A stretch of 64,000 nucleotides of DNA from Trichomonas vaginalis G3. Its lineage: Eukaryota; Parabasalia; Trichomonadida; Trichomonadidae. The stretch is from assembly GCF_026262505.1 (NCBI RefSeq), contig NC_067204.1, positions 14,402,522 through 14,466,521 on the forward strand, written 5' to 3'. Both the position numbers and the translations under genes were made by a program. Below, in pieces: positions 42,671 through 51,292 of this stretch (the first letter of the stretch is position 1; each line of letters opens with the position of its first letter). The notes below the pieces were generated by a model. It did no database searches. It had not been told where the DNA came from and saw only the letters and a list, made by a program, of their open reading frames with translations.

Positions 42671-43046
42671 TTGATTTTCATTGTCATTCAAATTTTCAAT
42701 AAAATTTGACATCTTAAGCCTCGTCAATGTTAGACATTTGAACCACTAAATTAAATATTTTCGTTTCATAAATTTCATTTTTTTACTGTTCCATCATTGA
42801 TTGCGCTCACAAAAATTGCAACCCTAAAAATGAATGTGCAAATTCTATATGTGAATGTGATATAGTTTCTTGAATCAAAATTACAGTATGAGATGTAAAA
42901 AGATGGGCGTAGAAGATTTGTGTTTAACATTCAACATTAACTTCCTTAATTTACATTTTTTATAATCACCGACTCCATGGTAACAAATGGCGTTGGTATC
43001 GCACCGAGTTGAAGAATTATGACTGTGACATGTGATATAAAATATA
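42671..43046. other. target duplication and former upstream DNA of the HRD1-like gene
   Basis: The first ten bases are the right target duplication. The DNA after it should be the original upstream sequence of the HRD1-like gene, now displaced by 3.4 kb, and it also serves as the 5' flank of the gene at 43047. No other gene is seen. Confidence 0.55.
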
Positions 43047-43709
43047 ATGACTAATACACTTCCTCCCATTATTTTTTTGGATGGAATATCTGCATTGTCA
43101 AGACAAAATGATCCACTAAATACAGCTGCATGTGAGTGGGTCAAAAAGATTGTTGAGTCTCAAATTCCAATTTATTTGCACTTAATTTTGCCAGGAATCA
43201 TTGAATCCGATTCTAATGACATTGAAAACATTGTTATTGCATTCTCCTTTTCTACTTCTTCAGAATCTTCAACTTTAATTCTTAATGTTTCTAAAAAATT
43301 TTCTCCACTATTGTTTGTGCATGAGCCATTTACACAATTACGCGAATACTTAGAAGATAGGAAATACATTAAGTATGTTTTAAATGTTAAAGAAGCTCAA
43401 AAAACTTTTAATACTATCAGAGATCATTTTAAAATCATTGTTAATCCATTCAAATGCGTATTAGATGAATCACATATGTGGAGTGAATATATTTATAATG
43501 AATCCGTACAAAAGATATTTCAAAACGAATTATCAATTTTTAAAGGACAAATTGATATGGATGTGTTCAAAAGTAGCATATTTAACTTAAGTGTTACTAT
43601 TTCAAATCCAATGTTTTTATCAAAAGATGAAAAAGCAGTTTTCATTGCTCTGTTTAAGATTCTTTTTGCAATAATGGCTGATAAAGTCAATAGCAGTGCA
43701 ATCAATTAA
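43047..43709 (+). CDS. unrecognised 220-residue protein
   Basis: I do not recognise this protein. It starts MTNTLPPIIFLDGISALSRQ, with alternating hydrophobic strands and helices in the first half (IPIYLHLILPGI, IVIAFSFSTSS, FSPLLFVHEP), as in an alpha/beta Rossmann-like fold. A helical second half ends in a hydrophobic helix (VFIALFKILFAIMADK). No signal peptide or sure membrane span is seen. The open frame is complete and codon usage is like that of its neighbours, so I take it as a real gene, perhaps specific to trichomonads. Confidence 0.7.
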   Translation: MTNTLPPIIFLDGISALSRQNDPLNTAACEWVKKIVESQIPIYLHLILPGIIESDSNDIENIVIAFSFSTSSESSTLILNVSKKFSPLLFVHEPFTQLREYLEDRKYIKYVLNVKEAQKTFNTIRDHFKIIVNPFKCVLDESHMWSEYIYNESVQKIFQNELSIFKGQIDMDVFKSSIFNLSVTISNPMFLSKDEKAVFIALFKILFAIMADKVNSSAIN

Positions 43710-44132
43710 ATTTCTGGAATACAAAAACAAAATTTATAATTTTTATCAATAATTATAAATTTTTTTTCCCAAATGAGGTACTTCTTTAATGTTGTTTGAA
43801 GATAGATATCTTGTTTCAAGATCTAGAATTCAAATCTTTAATTTTCATTTGAAATTTAAAGTAATTAGAAGCCATAAGAACTAGCATCAACCATAATTTT
43901 TGATACTTAATTCAATCTTTTAATAGAAAATATAGGATTGCCAAAGATTTCTAAAATTATTTAATATTTTATTTAGAAAAAGTAATTCTAATTGTACTTG
44001 TTTATCATGCCTTAGGAATAAATTGATATTACTTTGTTTTTCAACAGTTAATGATAAAAATAAAATTATATTAAATAAAGAAATCAAAATACAGATAATA
44101 GTTTACATACAAATAAAGTTGAATAAAAAAAT
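43710..44132. other. intergenic region between convergent genes
   Basis: About 420 bp, A+T rich, no feature recognised. Confidence 0.5.
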
Positions 44133-45809
44133 TCAAGCTTTTTTCAGAGCAGTCTGAATTTTCTTAAATAATTCAGAATATTCTGAGAATATCATAGGAA
44201 TTTGAGAAGTTGGTCGGATCATTATAACAGGCTTTGGAAAACGATCAGCTTCTTCATGTTTGATCGCGTGATCTAACTTTGATCCGGGAATTATCTCATC
44301 ATCTATAAAAACAGATATAGCGCGCGATTCATCGAAAACTATAATAGGCGGGGAATGCATTTGCACATAGAAATAATAATTAATAATGCATCGGGTAGCA
44401 ACAAGAGTTTCCTGGTCATTCCAGAGCATCAAGTTGGGATAGAATGAGGCAGACCTACTATGGTAACTGAGAAAAGAACGACTTTGATAAGGTGATGAAC
44501 AGATATTCTGTCTTCCGTCGTAATGAACACATAAAAACAGCTGGAGGTTCGGGAATATCGAAAAAGTAGTATCTGGCTCGTCTCCTGGGAAAATACTGAC
44601 GTTTTGCTGATATGCTTCATATAAATTTTTAACAAATGTGCCAAGCATTTGGTTTGAAATTAAATATGGCATAAGCTGATACGCGTCGACCCCAGAAGCG
44701 ACAGGAATAAAGTTTTCTGATTTCGGATAAGAATGAGAGCACCATTGGATCTCCGTAAACGCCTGATCGCCTTTAAAGTGTTCGTATTTGACTTCTACAG
44801 CAAATGTTGATGGAAGAATCGAACACAAAAATTTATGTGGCGATAATAAAAAAGTTTGGTAGAAATGGGAGGCGCAAGAAGCATATTGGAAATATGTCTT
44901 GCTGCATCTGTAATTTGTAACCTCTGCTTTAATGGTAACGTTGTAATATTGATCTTCGGATGTTGCTTTTTCGATTAGCTTACGGATTTGCTCATGGCTG
45001 GTATCAGAATCGTATGCATAAAGCGATGTATCTAAGAAATATCCATCAATGTTGATAGATGATGTATTTGAAACCATTGATGGAGAAATCCAGTCAACGC
45101 ATATATTTTTTTCTTCTTTGCTTAATTGGCCTTGATTACCAAACAATATTATTCGAGAGAAACATGTATCATCACCTCTAAGTTGGCCGATTAAATCATC
45201 AATTCCACGGCTACGAGTTGTTTCAGCTTGTAGACTTCGAATAAATGGCTCAAGAATCTTGAGATTATTTCTGTTAGCAAGATCTCGACGAATATTTAAA
45301 TGCTTTGAGAGAAGGATGTTATGTGGAATATCAAAGGTAACAACGTTATTATCAAAAACATAAACATAAACATTGTATTGCTTGCGTAATATACAAATAA
45401 GAAATTGTTGTGTTGGAGGCAACGCTTCAATAGCTACAGTAATAAAACTTTGAATATATGACATTTCTTTTTCAGAACAATAAGGATCTATTGCAAAAAT
45501 TAATATTTGCTTGTAATTGTATGTGATAGGTTGCCTAAATAGGAATCTTTTGTGTTGTGATTGTTCTTGTGCTAATATACTGTTATTTGGCTTAAATATC
45601 TTGGAACAATTGACGCATTTAACCTTTTCACCTTCCCACGTGCATTGAGAATCTATGATATACCTACAACCAGGACATCTTTCCGGTTGTTGATTTTCAA
45701 AAGTTGTTTTTTGCTTATCCCAGTCAAAGGGATAGTAATCAATTATAACAGGAATGAAGGATGCAGGATTATTAGATGATGTTGGCCATGTCGGGATCGA
45801 GCAATGCAT
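44133..45809 (-). CDS. SEC23-like COPII coat protein
   Basis: The 558-residue product starts with a short N-terminal part and a zinc ribbon (C45-x2-C48, C65-x2-C68: RCPGCRY...KCVNCSKIF) as in Sec23/Sec24. An alpha/beta trunk follows (ILIFAIDPYCSEKEMSYIQS, SRIILFGNQGQLS), then a beta-rich part, and near the C-terminus a gelsolin-like segment (RFPKPVIMIRPTSQIPMIFSEYSELFKKIQTALKK). Sec23 activates Sar1 and forms the inner COPII coat at ER exit sites. It is shorter than standard Sec23 (about 750 residues) and diverged, and I do not find the clear Sar1-activating arginine, so a specialised paralogue is likely. It is divergent from the gene at 45959. Confidence 0.78.
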   Translation of the reverse strand: MHCSIPTWPTSSNNPASFIPVIIDYYPFDWDKQKTTFENQQPERCPGCRYIIDSQCTWEGEKVKCVNCSKIFKPNNSILAQEQSQHKRFLFRQPITYNYKQILIFAIDPYCSEKEMSYIQSFITVAIEALPPTQQFLICILRKQYNVYVYVFDNNVVTFDIPHNILLSKHLNIRRDLANRNNLKILEPFIRSLQAETTRSRGIDDLIGQLRGDDTCFSRIILFGNQGQLSKEEKNICVDWISPSMVSNTSSINIDGYFLDTSLYAYDSDTSHEQIRKLIEKATSEDQYYNVTIKAEVTNYRCSKTYFQYASCASHFYQTFLLSPHKFLCSILPSTFAVEVKYEHFKGDQAFTEIQWCSHSYPKSENFIPVASGVDAYQLMPYLISNQMLGTFVKNLYEAYQQNVSIFPGDEPDTTFSIFPNLQLFLCVHYDGRQNICSSPYQSRSFLSYHSRSASFYPNLMLWNDQETLVATRCIINYYFYVQMHSPPIIVFDESRAISVFIDDEIIPGSKLDHAIKHEEADRFPKPVIMIRPTSQIPMIFSEYSELFKKIQTALKKA

Positions 45810-45958
45810 CGATGCGACAAATCTGTCAAAATTTTTTCAATCATCCAATTTTTTAAGAGAATGATAACATTATCATCATATGCAATATTTTGATATTTTC
45901 GTTGTGTGAAAAATAGTTTGGGGGTAATCACTATTTCTCCCTAGATTTCAAATTCACA

Positions 45959-46546
45959 ATGGATGATTTTCTTCAAAAATTAAAAGATAATGGTATTGGT
46001 GGATTTTCAGAAAGAATTCCAGTTGGTGTTGGAATTCATCGAAATGGAGTAATTAATGAATCAGACTTAGTTCAAGTTCCAGATATTGAAGAATTTCCTT
46101 TACCACAAATAGAGCCACGTCCTGCAATACAGCCTGATGTTTTAAGACAGGCAGTAGTTCAGTCACAATTCGAAATTTTACTCTCTCAGTTACAAACAGC
46201 AATATCTACAAGTCATCCATCGAGTGAACTAGAAAGACTCGAACCAGGACGAGAATTCGAGTCACCCGAAGAATTACTTAAATTTAAACGCGCTTTAGCT
46301 ACATATTATAATGAAGAAGCACAAAAGATCGGATGGACGAAACCAATTCAAATATGCCAAGAACCAATATGCCTTAATATGGCAATTCCTTCATTTAATT
46401 ATTGCTCAAATCATCTTTCTAAAGACCCGAACTTCAAATCTCAGTCATTTATTAAAAAATGCTCTGCTGTTGACGAAAATGCTAATGAATGTCAGTTTCC
46501 TGCACAATCTGGCGTAGGATTATGTATTCATCATTCAGAAAAATAA
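45959..46546 (+). CDS. KANSL2-type zinc-binding protein
   Basis: The C-terminal 65 residues of this 195-residue protein hold two Cys/His clusters, C133-x4-C138-x10-C149-x2-H152 and C168-x9-C178-x10-C189-x2-H192. These match the potential DNA-binding domain found in KANSL2 (NSL histone acetyltransferase complex) and INO80D. The N-terminal part is Pro-rich and ends in a helix. The likely place is the nucleus, in a chromatin complex. The start is preceded by TTCACAATG, in which TCACA fits a trichomonad initiator only a few bases from the ATG. The 149-bp gap to the SEC23-like gene would be a shared divergent promoter. Confidence 0.75.
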   Translation: MDDFLQKLKDNGIGGFSERIPVGVGIHRNGVINESDLVQVPDIEEFPLPQIEPRPAIQPDVLRQAVVQSQFEILLSQLQTAISTSHPSSELERLEPGREFESPEELLKFKRALATYYNEEAQKIGWTKPIQICQEPICLNMAIPSFNYCSNHLSKDPNFKSQSFIKKCSAVDENANECQFPAQSGVGLCIHHSEK

Positions 46547-47168
46547 ATTGTAATTTTTATTATTTTAACGACTAGAAATTAAGTTTAAATATATTATGAT
46601 AATACTAATTTGTGGATATATGTCCTCATTTACAACAACATTTGCTATTCTTCAGTATAAATCATCTTATTTCTATCAAAATTGAACAGGTAAAGCCTCA
46701 TTTTTATATCTCACCAACTGTAAATATAACAAATTTTCTTAATAGATACATTATATCAGTCTTAACATTAAAATTCTGTTGATTTATTGTTTTCATCTAA
46801 TTTGAAAATGAATTCAATAATTTAATAACCACTTCCATGTAGACTAGCGGCATGTAAACGTGGTTCCTTCAGTTTGAAAACCAATACAAAGACCAACTAT
46901 ATTTTCAAAATCGAATAAGGAAATAACCGTTGATGGCTATCATGAAATCGTTATTCTCCGTATAATAAGTATTTTTTTTCGTCAATAAAATCAACAAGTC
47001 AAAATTGTAAAGTTCCCAACAATGTCACTTTTTAAAGAAATAGGCATTCAAAAAATTTCAATGTCAAATAATTTTTTTTTGAAAAATATCCCATTTGATT
47101 ATTGCTTTATTTTGACCATTATTATATATATTTTATCTTTGTAATCATAAATTATATTTATATTCCTA
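46547..47168. other. intergenic region upstream of the WD40 gene
   Basis: A TGTCACTTTT box lies at 47023-47032, 136 bases before the ATG, so its link to the gene is weak. The rest is A+T rich without a gene. Confidence 0.45.
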
Positions 47169-48350
47169 ATGAACAAGAATGATACTGATCCTGTCCTCCA
47201 GATAAAAGATCTAGACAATGGAACAGTCATGAGCATAGAGGAATTGGAGCGTAGCAATAATGAGTTTACGAACAGGATGCGCTCCAAAAGCACAAGCAAA
47301 AAGAATTTAATTCCCGAGGAACTTCAGTTTACAACATTTAATAATCAAGAAAAAGATCCATTTTTTAAGAGAACAGCAATTGCTGACTATTTACCTGCTC
47401 ATAAAGGCAATGTTTGGTGCGTGGCTGGTTCTTCCGACGGAAAATATTCTGCAAGTGGTGGCGAAGACGGTCAAGTAATCATTTACACAAATGATGGTGG
47501 TCTCACACAACTCAGAGCTTTCAAAGGCCATACGTCAGATGTAGTCATGTTAGAATTTTCTAATGACAACTTCCTTCTTAGTTGTTCATTAGATTCTACA
47601 GTCAGACTATGGCACCCTACAGCAGAAAAAGAATTAGCAATTTTCCAACATGAAGATGCTGTCACTGCTGTTTCATTTTTGCCTACTGACTCTTCAATAA
47701 TATTAGCAGCAACATTAGGAAATACTGTTTTTGTTTGGTCGGTTAGAGAAAATGAAGTTATTCACAGAATTACTTTTGTTTCACCACCAACAGCTGCAGG
47801 CTTTTCACCCGATGGCAATTATGTCGCAATAGGCTGCCTTAATGGTTTCGTTTTCGTTTATACAATGCCAGAATTTCGCTATGTTACTCAATTTATTGCC
47901 GGCCCTCGTGGCAAAAAACAAACATCGAATGAAAAAGTTACATCTATACAGTTCTTAGGAAATGAACAATTCTTGATCGCAACAAATGATTCAAGAATTA
48001 GATTATATGCTTTAGAGAATTTCTCAGTTGTTAGGAAATTCCTAGGCCACGAAAGTAAAGAGGCTCAACTGAGATTGTCGGTATCTTCTGATAACCAACT
48101 TTTAATGACACCAAGTGAAAATACAAGCGAAGTTTTTATTTGGCCTGTTGACCACTCAAAATACTTCAAAGGCAGCGGCTTGTTCGGATCATTCTTGAAG
48201 GATAGATCAAAGACTTACGAAGGTTTCAAATACGGAAAGAAATATTTGATAAACGCTGCTGCTTTTATCCAAAAGTCATCTATTCAACACCTGGCTGTTA
48301 TTGTTGGCGATAATCGTGGAGGAGTGTCTAAAGTTATAAGCATACAATAA
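47169..48350 (+). CDS. WD40 protein, WDR44/Rabphilin-11-like
   Basis: The 393-residue protein has a disordered N-terminus, a lead-in (FFKRTAIADYLPAHKGNVWC) and about six WD40 repeats (SASGGEDGQVIIY, LSCSLDSTVRLWHP, VTAVSFLPTDSSIILAAT, AGFSPDGNYVAIGCLNGFVF). Segments near the middle follow WDR44 closely: FLLSCSLDSTVRLW, FQHEDAVTAVSF, YVTQFIAGPRGKKQ and LIATNDSRIRLYALENF. WDR44 is a Rab11 effector acting on recycling endosomes and tubules. The long N-terminal Rab-binding region of animal WDR44 is missing, so the Rab link is inference. The ATG at 47169 is the first in frame. Confidence 0.85.
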   Translation: MNKNDTDPVLQIKDLDNGTVMSIEELERSNNEFTNRMRSKSTSKKNLIPEELQFTTFNNQEKDPFFKRTAIADYLPAHKGNVWCVAGSSDGKYSASGGEDGQVIIYTNDGGLTQLRAFKGHTSDVVMLEFSNDNFLLSCSLDSTVRLWHPTAEKELAIFQHEDAVTAVSFLPTDSSIILAATLGNTVFVWSVRENEVIHRITFVSPPTAAGFSPDGNYVAIGCLNGFVFVYTMPEFRYVTQFIAGPRGKKQTSNEKVTSIQFLGNEQFLIATNDSRIRLYALENFSVVRKFLGHESKEAQLRLSVSSDNQLLMTPSENTSEVFIWPVDHSKYFKGSGLFGSFLKDRSKTYEGFKYGKKYLINAAAFIQKSSIQHLAVIVGDNRGGVSKVISIQ

Positions 48351-48948
48351 AGATCATGTTAATTATTTTATTTATCATCATTTTTTCATTTTTTACTTAC
48401 CACACAGCATATATTTCCCTTATTAATCTATCTTTATAATCGTAGAGGCTATTTCATTGAAATTGTTTGATTGATTTCACATATCTCGAAAATATAAATC
48501 TTTATACTATTTAAAAGCACTTTATGTCGATGACATTTATTATTGTTGCATTGAAATTCTTGCATAAAACGTGCTTAATTTGAATAGCGGACATAAAATT
48601 TTTTTCAACGTGCATAAAATGATTTTGAAACGAATAATGATCGGAAAATGGACATTTTAATTCGCCGGCAAAATAGCTAACATTGGAACAAGAATCCAAT
48701 ATATTATAGTATTAATCGATTTTGATGATCCTGTGATCGAATGCGATTATTTCCGACAGATTTTTTGCTGTATTTCGACTATTATACTCACCAAAACACA
48801 AGTACTATCTCATTATTTAACATTCCCTCAGTAAATCGCTATTATTTCATTTAATATATCGATATTTTATAAAAAACAATTATTTTAAGTTTTAAAGCGA
48901 ATATTTATAAAATATGAATAGTTTATCAATAAAATATTAAATACAATT
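48351..48948. other. intergenic region between convergent genes
   Basis: About 600 bp, A+T rich. No gene or repeat recognised. Confidence 0.5.
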
Positions 48949-49353
48949 TTATTTCTTCATGATGAATATTATTAATGTTAATAATCCTGATAAAGAACTG
49001 GCTACTAACATAATAGAATGACGTAGTTTAATTTTGCTAAGATCTCTAAATAGATAACGTGGCTCGAACCATGAGGAAAAATCAGTAATAAAATAGTAAA
49101 ATGCGGCGCCTGCACCTAGTTCAATAAAGAAGACAGCCCACAGGGAGAAGAAATTGAGAAGTAATGCACCCATTGCGGCAGCATAAGCATATAATGTTGG
49201 TTTCGAAGTTTTTGATAAATCTTTGCTGGAATCAAGTGGATTTAAGTTCTTAGTTTCAAAGTCCGATACTATTTTGAGAACTTTGTATTGCGTGTATACA
49301 AGAAAGCCAAGAAGGCATAGAGTTATGATAAAAATTAAAGAGGATATTAACAT
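48949..49353 (-). CDS. cornichon-family ER export receptor
   Basis: The 134-residue protein has the cornichon/Erv14 layout: an N-terminal span (MLISSLIFIITLCLLGFLVY), a soluble stretch with DFETKNLNPLDSS matching the family DLExDxINPxE motif, a second hydrophobic pair with a Trp (LNFFSLWAVFFIELGAGAAF), a short loop FEPRYLFRDLSKIK in the place of DATEIFRTLxKHK, and a C-terminal span. Length agrees with the family (about 138). These receptors load membrane cargo into COPII vesicles, fitting the SEC23-like gene nearby. It shares a 21-bp upstream gap with the divergent gene at 49375. Confidence 0.85.
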   Translation of the reverse strand: MLISSLIFIITLCLLGFLVYTQYKVLKIVSDFETKNLNPLDSSKDLSKTSKPTLYAYAAAMGALLLNFFSLWAVFFIELGAGAAFYYFITDFSSWFEPRYLFRDLSKIKLRHSIMLVASSLSGLLTLIIFIMKK

Positions 49354-49374
49354 TTTGTCACTTTTTATAATGTA
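49354..49374. promoter_or_regulatory. 21-bp divergent promoter with one shared box
   Basis: Only 21 bases separate two oppositely directed start codons. They contain TTGTCACTTTTTATAATG: read one way the AAAAGTGACA box stands two bases before the cornichon-like ATG; read the other way TCACTTTT stands about ten bases before the ARM-like ATG. One core element apparently serves both genes. Confidence 0.7.
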
Positions 49375-50784
49375 ATGAATGATTACAAAAATTTACAAGA
49401 AGATGACCAAAATGAAGTAGATAACACAGACCAAAAGGAACAAGAGTTTATAGTTGATTCAGATGCCCTTTTTATGTCAGATATCGAACAAATTGATTTA
49501 TATAATACACAAGCAGACTTTCTTTCAGAAATGAAGGTATTAGAGCATATTATAGAGCTTTTTAAAGAAGGTAGACACATTCCAAAGGAAGTATTTCCAT
49601 ATCCATTATTTTTCGATTGTATTTCTAATTATTTAGCAAATTCCGAATTACAAAACTTTTATCCAGCTATAGTCGTGACTAATTCAGTCATTCATGATAG
49701 CAATCAAGAAGAAATTGTTCCAATTTTCGAAAATACTCAATGTTATAGACAATTAATCGATATATTTTTAAATTCCATTGATTACTATGACGAGATAATT
49801 CAAACTTTTACAATTTTAATTCAAAAGAAAGAAATATCAGATTTTTTAATTGAAAAAGGAGTTTTTGATAGAATAGATATAGTATTTAACGAAGAAGGAC
49901 TTATGACAACAGAAAGACTATTCTTTTCTGTCCAATTTTTAGCCCAATTAACAAAAACAATTTCTGTTGAGGATGTCGGCCATATTAACGCGATGGCAGC
50001 ATACTTTGTATTACAGCTTGATCCAGAAGTGAATGGACTAACAATTCTCGATCAATGCGCAATAGGATTATCAAATTTCTTCCAAATGGATCTTAAAAAG
50101 GAAACAAGAGGTGTTGCAATTCAATATGACATTGTTCCGAGATTACTGAATATAATAAACAAATTTGGACCTTCAATTGATGAAATGAGCGTTAATTTAA
50201 CGAATACAGCCCTATTTATATTTCAATCTATCTTCTACTATCCAACAAAGAAACTACTTGAGAGTCTTGATGATTATCCGGACTATTTATTTACATTAAT
50301 AAATTGTGCACGTCATTTCGATCAAGAAGTAGCCAAAAAGGGTATTTCCATACTTGCCAACCTTATGCTTGATGGACTTATCGAAGATGAAGAAATAAAT
50401 AATTCTGAAATTCCATTAGTTCTTCAATTCAGCTTTGAAGATGGAAATTATAAGCTAAAACTTGCAGCCTTGAGTCTTGCATCGGCAATTATTCAGGAAT
50501 GTGAACCAGAAACGATAAAAAACTTGTTTAATCCTGTTATTGTTCAAAAATTTGTAGAAACAATGATATATGATAAAAGAATAGACTACAAGAATGTTTT
50601 GATATCAATACAAACCTTGTTACACAAAGCAGATCTCTCAGGAATCTTAGATCCAGTTGTTGAATGTTTTCAGACAGAAGAATTCAATGAATACTTGCAT
50701 GAAATAGATGATAACTGCGATGATGAAAAATTAAGTGAATTAATTATGGAAATTGTGAGAGCTCTTCACTTTGATGAAGAATAG
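49375..50784 (+). CDS. armadillo-like helical repeat protein
   Basis: The 469-residue product is acidic at its N-terminus and then almost wholly helical. Helix pairs about 40 residues apart suggest armadillo/HEAT-type repeats (for example NCARHFDQEVAKKGISILAN and KLAALSLASAIIQECE). I cannot assign a family; such folds bind peptides or act as scaffolds, and many trichomonad ARM-like proteins are uncharacterised. The frame is complete and ends with TAG. Its start sits next to the shared 21-bp promoter with the cornichon gene, so the two may be co-expressed. Confidence 0.72.
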   Translation: MNDYKNLQEDDQNEVDNTDQKEQEFIVDSDALFMSDIEQIDLYNTQADFLSEMKVLEHIIELFKEGRHIPKEVFPYPLFFDCISNYLANSELQNFYPAIVVTNSVIHDSNQEEIVPIFENTQCYRQLIDIFLNSIDYYDEIIQTFTILIQKKEISDFLIEKGVFDRIDIVFNEEGLMTTERLFFSVQFLAQLTKTISVEDVGHINAMAAYFVLQLDPEVNGLTILDQCAIGLSNFFQMDLKKETRGVAIQYDIVPRLLNIINKFGPSIDEMSVNLTNTALFIFQSIFYYPTKKLLESLDDYPDYLFTLINCARHFDQEVAKKGISILANLMLDGLIEDEEINNSEIPLVLQFSFEDGNYKLKLAALSLASAIIQECEPETIKNLFNPVIVQKFVETMIYDKRIDYKNVLISIQTLLHKADLSGILDPVVECFQTEEFNEYLHEIDDNCDDEKLSELIMEIVRALHFDEE

Positions 50785-51292
50785 ACTTTTAATTTTTATT
50801 TTGTTATTAATCAATAAAGATATAGAGTTTCAATAACATCATCCATTTTTTCATCATTATCTAACATATTAACATCCTATTCCCTATTTATGAAAGCATT
50901 ATGTTGAATAACACTATCTTGAATTATCTCATGTTCGTTTTTTAAACAAGAAGCTGCTCATGATGAATGTTTATATGGTGGAAAATAAGGGCCTGGAAGT
51001 AGATCATGTACGCGGAGACTTCCCGAGGAGAATGATTTTAGGAATTCATGCATTGTTCAAAATTTATATAGTTAAACCTTAATACTATGCAAATAATCTC
51101 TTGGTGTTTCTATTTCATAGCTTGAGATTCCCTAGATTACAACTTTTTAATCTGGATTTTTATGGGAATACAGATAGGAAAATTTTACGAGTAAAAACAA
51201 TTAGTACTGTATTAGCCTCTTTTAATTTTATAGCTCTTGCAGTAATAAATTGATAGGGGAAAAATAACGGTTTTTTCCTACGTTAGAAGAAA
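50785..51292. other. intergenic region upstream of the DM10 gene
   Basis: About 500 bp. A slightly G+C-richer patch near 50985-51040 has no open frame of note. No AAAAGTGACA box is found at the next start, which instead follows TTTTTTCCTACGTTAGAAG. Confidence 0.45.
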
